A stretch of 64,000 bases of DNA from Chimonanthus salicifolius (GCA_013350335.1 CM023536.1:42168314-42232313), one strand, 5' to 3'. Shown: positions 1-11,149, counted from the first letter of the stretch. Program-made: numbers and translations. Notes: a model not told the origin generated them from the sequence alone.

Positions 1-480
1 GTGCCAGAGACGATGCTCTAGAGTTTTTTATAGTGGTTCCAGAGTACCTCTCCTTAATCCACTTCGGGTTACAGGTTTTTAAAAGGAAAATTAAAAACCA
101 AGAAACACTTGCTTTAAAGCTCTTTCTCGCTGATGTATGCTTCTTGAAGATCCCACCAAAGTTGTATCGACGCTATTTCTTACAGTCATAGTGTAGCAAT
201 CACAATCTTGTGGGCGACAAGGAAACTTGGCTTAACCAAAGCTTTATTAGTTTATAACTCTTTCACTTGCAAACTCAATCCGAATATTGGTTGTTTATGA
301 TCTTTCTCTCCTCCTCTCTTTCTCACTTGCAAACACGGTCCGAAAATTGGTTGTTTATGATCTTTCTCTCAAGAGTGTTAATCGTTCCTTAGAGTGTTTA
401 ACTCTTTTAAGCTCAAGGAAGATAGTAAAATGATCACCCAACACTCATAAAAATAGAAGAGTTTTAACGGTCATATTGAT
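1..480. repeat. Unassigned AT-rich DNA with a 60-bp tandem duplication
   Basis: Two copies of a 60-bp unit lie at about 261-320 and 321-370; both contain CACTTGCAAAC and ATTGGTTGTTTATGATC at exactly 60-bp spacing. The rest has no coding pattern I can support. It may be the edge of an LTR element, but no terminal repeat is visible. Confidence 0.55.
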
Positions 481-1371
481 TATCCTGGACCGATAGGTCG
501 GTGGCACCGATGGGTCAATGTTCATATTTATTACTATTCAACCACCCGACCGTTGCACATGAAATGCACCCCCAACAGTATAATTCCTTTCTGGTCGACA
601 TGTCGTCGTTGCCGATGGGTCGACACTTATGGCATCGATGGATCGGTCCATACGAGATGCTCCCATTGGAAACCTGTTACCCAGAACGACCTGTCGCCCT
701 TTGTTCGAGGGGTCAGTCATGTATCTCTCGATCGGTCTTTAATTGTCGATGTGCCTGCTTTATCGAAAGCCCTTATAAGTTCTCAATCCAGAACTTATAA
801 GTTTTATACTGACGAGTTATCGACCACGAGGAATCGTTCAAGTTCATCACCGAGGGGTCGGTGCATACTAGACTCTCGGTCAGAGGCATTTCTAGAATGA
901 CAATTCAGAATTTTCAGAACTAATGTCAATTTGGTCGACCAGTCTTTGACCACGATGGGTCGATCCTGACCACACCGAGGGGTCGGTGAGATAGACTAGT
1001 CGTGCAAACAGTGAACATAATTCATGTTTTCAAATTCACTTTCAATTCACTGTTCAACATCCTCTTTAGGCATTTTATGTTTATAACCAACATATGCAAC
1101 TAAGCCTAGTAGTCCTCTCTCAGGTGTGGATTCCACCTAGGGTCATTTATGATCATATACCTATTCTTGTGATTGCCATGATGATGAGCTCTGAGCTTGG
1201 TGGAGCATGACTTTCTTCCTCGATCATCTTGAGTCTTCAAGCTTCTTAGGTAAGTGCTTCTACTCGAGTCATGTAATTGACAAAAAGGGACTCGATCAGG
1301 CCGAGGCACTAACACAATATTTAGAAGAAAATAATCTAAATAAATCTAAATCTATTCTAACATAAATCTAA
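481..1371. repeat. Degenerate GGTCGGTG-rich repeat region
   Basis: Short related motifs recur (CCGATAGGTCGGTGG, CCGATGGGTCGAC, CCGAGGGGTCGGTG), making a degenerate, partly palindromic repeat between about 488 and 990. Open frames on both strands here follow from the repeat and show no known domain. The rest is unassigned and may belong to an old LTR element. Confidence 0.4.
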
Positions 1372-1475
1372 TTATATTCTAAAACACCCCACAAGTTGAA
1401 GCATGGATGAAAACAAACGCAAAGCTTGGAAATTGCAGAAAAATGGTACACTGATTAGCCACAAAATTTGTTGGT

Positions 1476-1715
1476 AGTGCACTGACTCGCTACGAAGATT
1501 TTGTTCAAGTTCCAGCACACTGAGTGACTGCAAAGATTGAAGTGGTAGCACACTAACTGGATGCGACGAAGATTTGTTGAAAGGTAGCACACTGACTGGC
1601 TGCAATAATTTGTTGAATGGCAGCACACTGACTGACTGCGATGATTTGATGGAGTAGGCAGCACACTGACTGACTGCGAATTGGAAACACACTGATTGGT
1701 TGCAAATTGACAGGC
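1476..1715. repeat. Minisatellite of about 36-bp units (AGCACACTGACTGGCTGC)
   Basis: About seven degenerate units start near 1476, 1513, 1547, 1586, 1621, 1659 and 1685, each opening with a variant of AGCACACTGACTGGCTGC followed by a GATTTGTTGAA-like tail. Read on the minus strand, the array continues the frame of the adjoining MULE/FAR1-like remnant and gives repeats of the type SVSVLPFNK, so it probably expanded inside or next to the old coding sequence. Confidence 0.75.
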
Positions 1716-2045
1716 AGCGAACAAAGTTGATGGCTTGAACAAGGCGAGAGAATGCTTTCTTTTGCCGCTCTTCATCTTTCAAATTACATGTGTTGCGATA
1801 TGTACCACCTCTATCGCAACCAAGACATACAGTCTTGCCTTTATTGCTTGACCTCTTGATGGTAGCGGCAAAACCATGTGCAATAGCAACTTTCTTAACA
1901 TAATTAACTAGAATCCTCTCGACTTGAAAAAAAAGCTATCAACAAATTTATCTTCATTAAAAAGATCATTCACCTCAATCTCAGTATTCTCCACTAAATC
2001 CATGCCACTTGACGATTCAAAAAATAAGCTTGGACCTCCCTCACT
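1716..2045 (-). pseudogene. MULE/FAR1-like transposase N-terminal remnant
   Basis: On the minus strand one open frame runs from about 2045 to 1716. Its residues include VKKVAIAHGFAATIKRSS followed by CLGCDRGGTYRN and KDEERQKKAFSRL. The order G-F-x-x-x-I-K-R-S, then C-D-R-G-G-x-Y-R-N, then a basic segment is typical of the N-terminal part of Mutator-like transposases and the FAR1-related proteins derived from them. The expected metal-binding and MULE catalytic parts are absent: the frame runs straight into a tandem repeat. I read it as a truncated transposon remnant rather than a gene. The assignment rests on motif recognition only. Confidence 0.5.
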
Positions 2046-2427
2046 AGTGGTGATATCTAGAAAAAAAAATAGAGGGAGATCGTTAATAAGAGATCTATTT
2101 TTATGTACAGTTCTGATTAAGGGTAGCTTCTAAAATGAAAGAACATATGAGTTGAAGTTGAAGGAGTTACCTTGAGTTTCATACACGAGATTGAGACAAC
2201 AAAGCTTTACATGGGCCGCAAACAAGGAGGACCTACTTTGATTTCAGAGTGGAGAGCACAGGGTGAGAGAATGGAAAAAGAGGATGAAGAAGAGATGAAG
2301 AGAATAATGAAGAAAAGGGGGTGGCCTAGGTAGGAATACGGTGTAAAGAGAGGGAGCCTTTCGTTTTAATTTAAGGTAAAGTGGGTGGTTGGTAGTTGGT
2401 GAATGATATAAATAACAACATACACTA
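2046..2427. other. Purine-rich intergenic stretch, no gene seen
   Basis: About 380 bp with a GA-rich patch (about 2255-2325). No domain, RNA gene or terminal repeat recognised. Confidence 0.5.
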
Positions 2428-2815
2428 GAAATGGAAGTCGGCTCGCCAAGGAAATTAAGTGATCCGTTTGACGAACCGATTTACTGTACTCTAACTTAAA
2501 AATAGTAGAATGGAAGTCGGCTAGCCAAAGAAAATTAAGTGATCCATTTGGCGAGCCGACTTATTGTACTCTAACTTAAAAAAAGTCGAAATGGAAGTCG
2601 GCTTACCAAAGGAAAGTAGTGATCCCGTTGGCGAGCCGATTTACTTTACTATAACTTATAAATGGTCGAAAACGAAATCGGCTCGCCAAAGGAAAGTAAG
2701 TGATCCGTTTGGCGAGCTATTTACTCTACCTAACATTAATAAACAGTAGAAGTCTAAATCAGCCTCGCCAAAAGATAATAAGTGATCCGGTTGGTGAGTC
2801 GGTATCTAACATTCC
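2428..2815. repeat. 80-bp minisatellite, five units with internal inverted repeat
   Basis: Five units begin near 2428, 2509, 2589, 2668 and 2752 (the last partial). A typical unit has GAAGTCGGCTCGCCAAAGG, then AAGTGATCCGTTTGGCGAG, then CCGA and a spacer with TACTCTAACTTA. GTCGGCTCGCCA and TGGCGAGCCGAC are inverted copies about 20 bp apart, so each unit could fold into a hairpin. The GATCCG and GGCGAGCCGA motifs also occur inside the MULE-like MITE at 15640-15985, suggesting that the array expanded from such an element. Confidence 0.85.
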
Positions 2816-2869
2816 ATATTTTTTTCTTTTTCCGATACGGAAGGTGAGAGGCAAAATCTAGAATCCACT

Positions 2870-2912
2870 AATTCCCATGTCTGGTTACACAAAATGCCCA
2901 TGGGAGGGTCGC
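2870..2912. repeat. Single terminal repeat resembling MULE-like MITE family D
   Basis: The segment CACAAAATGCCCATGGGAGG followed by GTCGCTACA matches the right end of the family D element at 15640-15985 (ACAAAATACCCGTGAGAG, then AATCGCTACCC). A partner end is not clear to the left, where the 80-bp array lies. I read it as one surviving end of an element whose interior became the array. Confidence 0.45.
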
Positions 2913-3414
2913 TACAGCACTTTGATATCCTTCACTCATCCTTCAATCCAACCATACCTTAGGAGTTTCCAGTTGTATTTCTTGGGTGTTCTGTATTACT
3001 CTCTTCTTTGGTTGATTTTTCTGTATATATATACAACACATGGGCAAGTACCTAGTTCAACATAGTGGCCTGAGTATGGTACATTCAAAGTTTCAACCTA
3101 ATCAATATTAAAATCCAATCATAGTAGTCCTTTAGAAACTATAGTGTAGACAAACGTAAACTACTAACTTATTTGTATAATGAGCAAGATCTTAAACACA
3201 ACTTCTAATAATAGTTTAGCCTTTTAGGCCTTAGTGAAGAATATATAAATTGTATTTAGATAAAATGGTAAACATATAAATTAAGATATCAGTCCTCCTT
3301 GTACTTTTCTCTAAATGATATATCAATTTTTTTATTGAATTTTATGTATTAGAAAAGTTAGTGAAATAAATAAATTTTGTTAACTAAACAATCAGATAGT
3401 TCACAAATGATGCT
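2913..3414. other. AT-rich spacer, no feature seen
   Basis: Low-complexity AT-rich DNA between the family D-like end and the hAT element. Short open frames show no domain. Confidence 0.5.
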
Positions 3415-3422
3415 ATTGTGTT
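3415..3422. repeat. Left 8-bp target duplication of the hAT element
   Basis: ATTGTGTT, paired with ATTGTAGT at 8827-8834 (6 of 8 identical). The length of 8 bp is diagnostic for hAT insertion. Confidence 0.75.
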
Positions 3423-3545
3423 CAGGGCCGTCTAGACATAAGTTGAGGCCTAAGGCGAAAAATCTAAACGGGGCCTTCTTAATATTTAATATATTATTAT
3501 AAATAATATTTAATTAATATTTTAATTATATATATAAAAATAAAA

Positions 3546-6044
3546 TTATCTACAATCTACTTTTCTTGCTTTTTGAGATGCAAAATTACAAATTAAATTT
3601 TTGTATTCAAGTTTTGCTAAAATATCATTTTCAATTGATAATATGGCTAATTCACTTAATCTTTCTTGTGATATTGTTGATCGTAGATAAGATTTTATTA
3701 ATTTTAATTTTGAAAAACTTCTTTCTGCAGAAGCAACTGTTACAGGTATTGTCAATAATATTCGGTATGCAATATTAGTATCAGCAAAAGAATCTAGTCT
3801 TTTAATATAATTTAAAATTTCAATTGGAGTTATTTCTGTTTGTAAAATTTCTCTTAAAACTTTTAACTCTGAAAATAAATATAAACCATCTATATCGGAA
3901 ACCTCATTATGTTTCAAAAGACATTCAAGATTAAGACAATATTTTTTCAAACTATCATCATTTAATGATTTTAATTTTTTTAAATCAAATAAAAAATGAA
4001 AAATATCTTCATATTTTTTAAATTGTTCAAACCTACTTTGAATTGAAGAAATCGCTTGATCAACTATATAAAAAATAATAATTAACTTTAAAAGATTCTT
4101 CGGCTGATTGCGTTGACTCATCATCTACATTTTCATCAAACTGTTTTTTTCTACGAATTTTACGTCTTTCATTAAATACAGGTGCTATATCCATTTTAGT
4201 TGCAATCTCTTTCGCTTCAGTCATAGCTGATGTAAATCCATTTTCTCTATACTTAATAAAAAAACTAATAAGACCTTCTAAGTGATCTATAACAATATCA
4301 ATATGCATATTTTTAGATTGTAAAGTTTTACTAAGTTAACAGCAAATAATATATCATACCAAATAGTCATACATAATAAAAATTCAAAATTTTTAATCTC
4401 ATAAATAGCTAAACTTTCAGCTTCACTTCTTATTTTAGGGTCTTCATTAGTTTCTGCTAATTGAAGTAGAGCATCTCTAATTTCTGGAGCTTGACATTTT
4501 ATCGCTTTAACACTTTCAATATGACTTTCCCACCGTATTTATGACAATGACTTTATAGTTAAAGTAGATACATTATCTTGTAAAATTTTCCACCGCTTTG
4601 TAGAAGAAGAAAATAATGTATATATACGTTGTACTACTCAGAAAAAGATATTGCTTTAGGACACGAGTTCGCCATATCACAAAGTACTAACTTTAAATTA
4701 TGAGAACCACATGGTGTATAAAAAGCTCTAGGATTTGCATCTAATAGTCTTTTTTGTACTCCTTATTATTTTCCTTTCATATTTGATCCATTATCATACC
4801 CTTGTCCTCTTACATCATTAACATCAAGTCCTAAATTTTTTATTCCATTTGAAAGTTCATTAAAAAGGCCATTTTCCAGATGTATCATCTAATTTTAGAA
4901 ATTCTAAAAAATATTCTTCAATTTTTATTGGATCTATTGAAACATTCACATAACGCAATATTAGAGTCATTTGTTCTTAGTGACTTACATCCGGAGTATA
5001 ATCAAGTATAATTGAATAATATTTTACCTCTTTAATTTTTTTAATAATTGTACTTTTAATTTCACATGCTAAAATATGTATTAATTCATTTTCTATATTA
5101 TGTCCAAGATAATGATTACGGATTTCACCATTTTTAATACGACGAAGATGTTCTTGCATTATTGGATCAAATTTTGCAATCATTTCAATTAAAACTAGAA
5201 AATTCCCATTATTTTCTTCATATATCTTGCTATTATTTCCACCAAATGGTATGTTATTTTTAGCAAGAGTTTCCACAACAGCAATAATTCTTAAGAGTAC
5301 TTTTTTCCAATGTTCTTTCTCTTTGTTAATCTGTTCTTGAATATCTTTATCGATTGTCTTATTTTTTATCAATCTTGATTCTAAATCAATCCAACTTTTC
5401 ATATTCATAATATGCTCATTTGTTAATTCGTGATGTTTAAGCTTACAATTAAGATTTTTCCAATCTCTAGTTCCATTTGTAACTAACACACTTGAACTCA
5501 ATTTTGAATTAAACAACTTGCAACAAAAACAAAATATCAAATCCATCTCTTTTGAATATACTAACCATTTTCTATTTTTCATTTCTCCATTTGATAATAC
5601 TCTAGTATAATAGTTAGTAGAGAAATGCCTAGAGTTGCTATCCCTAAGAAATTTTATATTTTTATCTCTAATTGGAGCTCTTTCTACTAATAAATCTCTT
5701 ATTTTGGTATCTATAGTTTCCCATCGTCCTGGATTATAACTAATTGTAGAAATAGAATCGGTTATTTCATTTTCTTTTCTTAATTCTTTTTCTTCTAAAT
5801 TTTTTTTAATATCATTATGAATCTGTTCATTGTCATTCTTTTCTACCGTTAGTTCAACATGTTCTGAATCTATTAAATGAATTAGTTGTTCATTTGTTAA
5901 ATCTTCATTCAAATTACTTGTTAAATTTTGTTTATTGCCACTAATAAATTTATCAAGAGCTCCTCTTTGAGATTGAACTAGTTTTTCTATTTTTTCCCTT
6001 TTTTAAAGTTTTTGAAATCCAGATTCATATTTTCTATTAGACAT
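3546..6044 (-). pseudogene. hAT transposase (TTF zinc finger, DUF4371, hAT C-terminal dimerisation), broken
   Basis: Read right to left, an ATG at 6042-6044 opens MSNRKYESGFQKL and meets an in-frame TAA at codon 14. The frame resumes and stays open through 5912-4977. That piece contains a TTF-type zinc finger (NSRHFSTNYYTRVLS, then KWLVYSKE, then FCFCCKLFN) and the start of DUF4371 (KFDPIMQEHLRRIKNGEIRN, then YYSIILDYTPDVSH), ending at another TAA right after TPDVSH. The region 4976-4309 is frameshifted. Open pieces 4308-4060 and 4124-3546 overlap in different frames (one indel); the last carries the hAT C-terminal signature ([20 protein letters not shown], then LAILSIEND). The protein would be about 800 residues, nuclear, cutting and rejoining DNA at the element ends. 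With at least two stops and two indels it cannot be active. Confidence 0.9.
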
Positions 6045-8826
6045 ATTTATGATTAAAACACAATTATAAATAAAACAAAAACCTTTAAGATTACAAATAA
6101 CTAAAATGAACTAAAATTGAAAGGTTAAAGAACAATAGAACCTGGCACTGTGAAAATACGATAATTGATGAATAGTTGCAAGGTCCTCTATAGCTCTATT
6201 ACTCTATCAATTCACCAAAGATCTCTAAATTAAAAGTCACGGCTTTATCTGCATGAAAAAACAAAGGGAAAAATAATAAGTTTAAATTCAATAAGAATAA
6301 GGGTTTAGATTCAATAATACATAAATGTAAGTGGAGAATATCAAAGAAAAAAAGTATCCAAGCCCGTAGAAGACTTGCTTATCTAAAGAAGTAATCAATC
6401 ATCATGACCCAAATAAAGTAGTAAAGAACCAATCTGAAAAATGATGTTAATACCATTTAAATACAGTCCTAACATTTGCCTTTCCTATCCTATTATGATT
6501 TCTCTTATTATTAAAAAAAAATATAATGAGACAAATTATTATGATAGATATCTTACTAAAAAATAGAATCCTAAATTATAGATATTAGATAACTTTTTTT
6601 ATCTATCTTGATCAATTCAATGTTGAGAATGCATCAAATAAGCATCATAAAAAGTTGAATTTAAGTAAACAATGGCACAAAGAATCCAAAGTTACTTATT
6701 ACAAAAAAAAGAGCATATTTTGTACCAATTTACTAAATCTGGTGAAAGATTGAATATTTATATTAAATACGAATGCTTCTCCATCATCTAAGAAGAACAC
6801 AATTGAAATAAAACTAACTGAAAACCCAGGGAAAAAAATTTCAATCCAAAAATTTCTTACAAATGCCAAAGGTTGAACTATGCTAATCCACTGTCAATTA
6901 CAAGGGAAATTAATGAGCTGGTTAGTGCAATATAGGTTTGATTCAACCATGTAAGGAGATGAGCCAATTCCCTTGTAGACTTTTTGGGTACTTGTTTTTT
7001 TGAATTATGATAATCTTGCTGAAGGAATGGAAAAAAAAAGTCTTGTCATTTGGGCCTCCATTGGATTGAGGGTTCCATGGGGCTAGTACTTATATGAAAG
7101 AGGATTTTATAGGAAAATGTATAGAACGGGGTAGTTTTTCTTTTTCCTTTTTTTTTTCTCTTTTTTTCCCTCTTTTTCTGGCAGTAATTGGGGACAAGTC
7201 AATAGGATAGTTCTCATATCATGTTCACATATGCACCTTGTATTGATGCAAAAGGGTAGAGGTGCAAAAGGGATTTTTGCTTGATAAAAAAAATTAATTT
7301 TGAACAAAGACAGCATCCTTCCTGCACTCTAAAGACTTAAAATTGATTACAGTAGCCATTTGTTTTGAAATAAACTCATGATCACTGATCTCTATGCAAC
7401 AGGCAACAACATCATAAATCTAACAAATCTAACAAATTGTAGAGCGGTAAAGTAAATCAAATAAAAATGCATGACTGTGTACAGCAAACACATTTCTTTT
7501 CCTGAACAGAGTGATCAAAGAGAAAAGAGACTGGGTCAGAAAATTCCTATGTTCTTCACTCTATTTTCCAGTTATGTAGGAAACACGCCACAAAATAAAA
7601 CAAAATTCAGGTTACCAAACAGGCCCAATAGCTTGATCGAGTTTAACACCTATTTAGGCCATGTTTGGATGAGACAAGTGAAAAAGTAGAGCATCTCTAG
7701 AAAACGAAAATGGGTATCGCTTCCTCTCGTCATAACTCCCGTGAAGATGGATTTCTGCTATTTGGTTGCTACTACTATGTATTTCGAAGAGAATGAAAAT
7801 ATTCAATCACAACAAGATAGGAATATGGATGAGGTCCACCAAATCAGGAAACTGAAATTTCTTCACTTGTTAAAAACAACTTATTCTAAAATCACCACTA
7901 ACGGAAAAAAAAATATCCAAACAAAATGGGGAAATGTGTTCAGAGACAGAAATAAAGGGGACAAAAAAAAAAAGAGAATTTCCAACCAAGAAAAGATCTT
8001 TTCCATGAAATTCAATAAAAAGATGAACCCTTTCCAGATCAGCCGGTACGCACACGCAAAATAATAATAATAACAAAGATGAACCCAAGAAAATCAAGTT
8101 CCAACTTCCAAACTCAGTCCTCACGAGAAGGCCTTGATTTACCCTTTCCAGAGTACTGACATTTTTCACTCCAGGCTTTCAACTCTGATTGGCTTGCATT
8201 TCACAACCACAGAGGGATGAAAAAGTTCAATGGTTTTGGCAAAATCTGAGCAACATTCCAGATCTAGTTTCTACAATTTTTTTTTTTTTTTTTAGATCTG
8301 AAAACCCATTTCAGATCTGAGAAAAACAGAAATAAAAACCAGCCCAGTTCAATTAATCCCTAATTTAAGATGGAAATATGGAATTAAGAATACCTTATAC
8401 CTAGGCTCCGAGTAGAGGGACAGCTGAGTAGATTGACCGTCGACGTTCGTCAAGAGAGCACTGAGAAAGGAGAGCGAGAGAGAACAGAGAGGAGAGCGAG
8501 AGAGAACCAGAGAGATGCAGTTAGAGAGACAGTGAGCGAGACCGAGACCGAGAGAGAGTCAGAGAGAGAGCACTTTCTGTGTCATGAGAGTATGAGGGAG
8601 GGAGAGAAGAAAGGGGAGTGCCGAATAGGGTATCCGAAGGTTTTATTGAGTCTTTTTTTTTTTTTTTTTCCGTTGCTTATTTTTTAGGGTTTGTAGACTG
8701 TAGTGCACATCTCATCGGTGGGCCCCAAATTCCAGTGAAATTTTTTTTACGGGGCCTATCACTAAGGTGTTTTCAACGAGGGCCTAAGGCGATCGCCTCG
8801 GTCGCCTTAGGGTGTAGACGGCCCTG
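6045..8826 (-). other. hAT element noncoding 5' region and right end
   Basis: No domain is visible in 2.8 kb between the transposase ATG and the right terminal repeat. It holds homopolymer runs, a GA-rich tract with GAGAGAGA motifs (8453-8600) and the subterminal GGCGATCGCC palindrome near 8786. By position it should contain the promoter and an untranslated first exon with a leader intron, but I cannot place the splice sites. Confidence 0.5.
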
Positions 8827-8834
8827 ATTGTAGT

Positions 8835-9034
8835 TGTAAACTTTTATTCACATGCAAAGCATTATACTACTCTTCTACTAAATTAAGAGTTGTTCTCCTA
8901 TTCCCATGCATAATAGGAGTTTTTTTTTTTTTCCTCTACTTATGGATATTTGTATCTCTCTCTTACTGGTGGCTGAAATCTATAAAAATGATTATTTATA
9001 CAAAAACTTCTCTCATTGGTCACTTTTAAAGGAT
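8835..9034. other. Spacer, no feature seen
   Basis: AT-rich DNA between the hAT target duplication and the Copia-like LTR; nothing recognised. Confidence 0.4.
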
Positions 9035-9039
9035 GTGAA

Positions 9040-9337
9040 TGTCGGGTTTGTGGCTTAAAGACCTTTTGGGTCTGGGCCCAATCTATGTTAAGATACAAAT
9101 ATATAATGTCTCTTTCCCTTAGGGTTTTCTTGAGCTGTGAATGGAAGAGAAAGAGAGACTAGAGAAGAAGGGATGGGTAGGGTTAGTGTAATCTTTGTAA
9201 CTTGTCCAGGAACTTCATCTTAGTGAAATCATCACGCTCCGTGGACTTAGGCTGGTTTTGTCGAACCACGTAAAATATCTGTGTTCTCTTGTATAGTTTG
9301 TTTGATCTTGTGTGATTTGCATCTTTTATTTCTAAGA
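9040..9337. mobile_element. Copia-like solo LTR (about 298 bp)
   Basis: The segment ACGCTCCGTGGACTTAGGC followed by GTCGAACCACGTAAAATATC and TGTGTTCTCTTG is the R/U5-type sequence common in plant Copia LTRs. GTGAA occurs on both sides (9035-9039 and 9338-9342), giving a possible 5-bp target duplication. The LTR would start TGTCGGG but end AAGA instead of the usual CA, so the exact right edge is uncertain. No internal Copia coding sequence is present. Confidence 0.55.
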
Positions 9338-9342
9338 GTGAA

Positions 9343-9812
9343 TACATCCACAAATACTTGAGAATTTCTCAAATAATAGTAAGCTATTAACTAATAGTCC
9401 ACAAAGATGAGTAGAAATTTGTACAACAGGGAAATGTAAACTTTTTAGTTGTAAAATTCCTTTTGCTTATAATTGTATCAAAGAATAGTTCCTCAATTTA
9501 ATGATAGAATTTAACATATATTACCTCGTATTAGTGAATAGCACACATATCATCCAGAAACCGAGACACTTTAAGTTTTAGTACTTTAAGTATGCTTTAC
9601 TGAATTGCAACACTTTATAAAGCCCAAAAATAATCTAGCATCTAATAAAATAGGAGCTCCTATGTACCAAGATCACTTTCAATTGAATGGCAATTCAATA
9701 GGAGCTCGTATATAAGATCATTTTCAATTATGTAAGAAGTGCAAATAAATTAAAGATCAAGGTGCTTTCCAAACCACATGTTCATTCTCGAACATCTAGC
9801 TTCAAAGTTCTA
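9343..9812. other. AT-rich spacer, no feature seen
   Basis: No coding region or repeat boundary recognised; a short local repeat of AATAGGAGCTC occurs near 9650 and 9698. Confidence 0.4.
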
Positions 9813-9820
9813 CTTGGAAG

Positions 9821-10186
9821 CATTGTCATAGATACTGTTCTCAAGATATTAACAGCACTTAGTAATATCTGGAATATTTTCAAATTCTCGGGTATTTACA
9901 AGAAATTTAATGGGAAAATCTCGCAGAAATTATAATATTTAAAAATAATAAAAATAGAATAAATAAAAATAGTAATAAATAAAAATGGTAATAAGGAATT
10001 TACTAGAAATTTACCGGCAATTTATCGGGATATTTTCGCGATATTACCATTTATCACGTTTTTGAACGCGATTTTATCGGGAATTTATCGCCTTGCCAAT
10101 AAAAACAATTTTTTAACGCGGTAATGGTGTTTTGCCCAATATAAAAATAGGTAAATTTGAAAATACCGCAATTATTTGTGACAATG
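9821..10186. mobile_element. hAT MITE, family B, copy 1
   Basis: A 366-bp noncoding element begins CATTGTCATAGATACTG and ends TATTTGTGACAATG (inverted ends CATTGTCA). A perfect 8-bp target duplication CTTGGAAG flanks it (9813-9820 and 10187-10194). The interior is rich in TTTACCGG, AATTTATCGGG and ACGCG motifs shared with the copies near 40745, 45133 and 45909. The 8-bp duplication and CA...TG ends point to hAT mobilisation. Confidence 0.9.
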
Positions 10187-10220
10187 CTTGGAAGATGGGA
10201 ATTTGGAAGTATCTTGAAAC

Positions 10221-10400
10221 TACCCACTAGGTGTGTAGCCTAGTGGTTGCTAGCGTGGGTTTGTTCCCCACAGTCCAGTGTTTGATTCCTGGTACTACCA
10301 CTTGACTTATTTAGACTTTGATACTATTCTTTATAATGTGGGCATCTGTGGGGATAGAGAAAATTGCATCTTTGACCCATGCCCAGATTCAAAGTCAATC
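10221..10400 (+). mobile_element. tRNA-derived SINE-like sequence, third type
   Basis: GTAGCCTAGTGGTTGCTAGC resembles a tRNA/SINE A box, and GTGTTTGATTCCTGG about 45 bp further on resembles a B box. No clear poly-A tail or target duplication is visible. It differs from the two SINE families found elsewhere in this window. Confidence 0.45.
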
Positions 10401-10508
10401 GAGTACAAACAAGACAAGCCCAAGCTCGCCAGGCCCAAAGTGGTTGAAGTCCAAGTTGGCCCAACTACTTTACTTTGGAACTTCAATTTTTTCTTTATTT
10501 AATGGGGG

Positions 10509-10528
10509 ATGGTGGTGGTGGTGGTGGT
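10509..10528. repeat. TGG/GGT trinucleotide microsatellite
   Basis: Short run of GGT/TGG repeats next to GGGGGATGG. The open frame through it simply reads a tryptophan run and is not a gene. Confidence 0.85.
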
Positions 10529-10749
10529 AATTAGGCATTAAAAATCAACTCTTTATTTAAATCAGAATATGAAATAATGCAAGTTTGTCAAAAAAAAAAA
10601 AAAATATGTTCATGTATTCAAACACTCTACAAAATACAAATTAATGGTAATACTGAAAGAAAACTAATAAAATTAATTCTTCTTAGATTTATTGGCCAAT
10701 TAACTAGCCGATAGAAATGCTACCTAACTAAAGAACAGCAAACTTTAAT

Positions 10750-10750
<1 letters not shown>

Positions 10751-10780
<30 letters not shown>
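10751..10780. repeat. AT dinucleotide microsatellite
   Basis: About 15 consecutive AT units. Confidence 0.9.
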
Positions 10781-10783
<3 letters not shown>

Positions 10784-11149
10784 CAAAATCTGAATATGGA
10801 ATGTTAATAATAGATGAAAACTGAAAGCTGAATTACAAATTTGTTTTTTACATTAATGGTGAATATAATAAAACACTTTGTTGGTAGATTATCAAATCCT
10901 GAATCCCATATTCAAAAACAACTAATAAATGTAAGATTGTAGATCAATGAGTGAGTTCAGATGGTATAAATATGTTTTTCTTTCAAAGGTATTTATCTTA
11001 AATTCGGCAAATAATTCTTTCTGAAAAGAAAATTTTATTTTAGGATTGCCAAATTATTTACTAAAGGGACTAATCTACAACATTGCCGAAAATATAGATT
11101 ATAATGAATTATACTTATTGTGAATTTGTTATTGAGCACATAATTAGCT

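Larger units (their letters stand above)
3423..8826 (-). mobile_element. hAT transposon, full length, inactivated
   Basis: The ends are 12-bp terminal inverted repeats: CAGGGCCGTCTA at 3423 and its complement TAGACGGCCCTG ending at 8826. The flanks are ATTGTGTT (3415-3422) and ATTGTAGT (8827-8834), an 8-bp target duplication with 6 of 8 matches, as expected of an old hAT insertion. Both ends carry subterminal CCTAAGGCG motifs, and the right end has the palindrome GGCGATCGCC. The interior holds a hAT transposase pseudogene on the minus strand (3546-6044) and 2.8 kb of noncoding sequence upstream of its ATG, including a purine-rich tract at 8453-8600 that would be a CT-rich leader on the transposase strand. 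The 5.4-kb length suits a once autonomous element. Confidence 0.92.

Noticed and set aside
1106..1315. 69-codon minus-strand frame as a retroelement gag piece
   Set aside because: No zinc knuckle or other gag motif; too short to support.
8433..8687. 84-codon frame rich in E and R
   Set aside because: Product of the GA-rich tract in the hAT element; low complexity, no domain.
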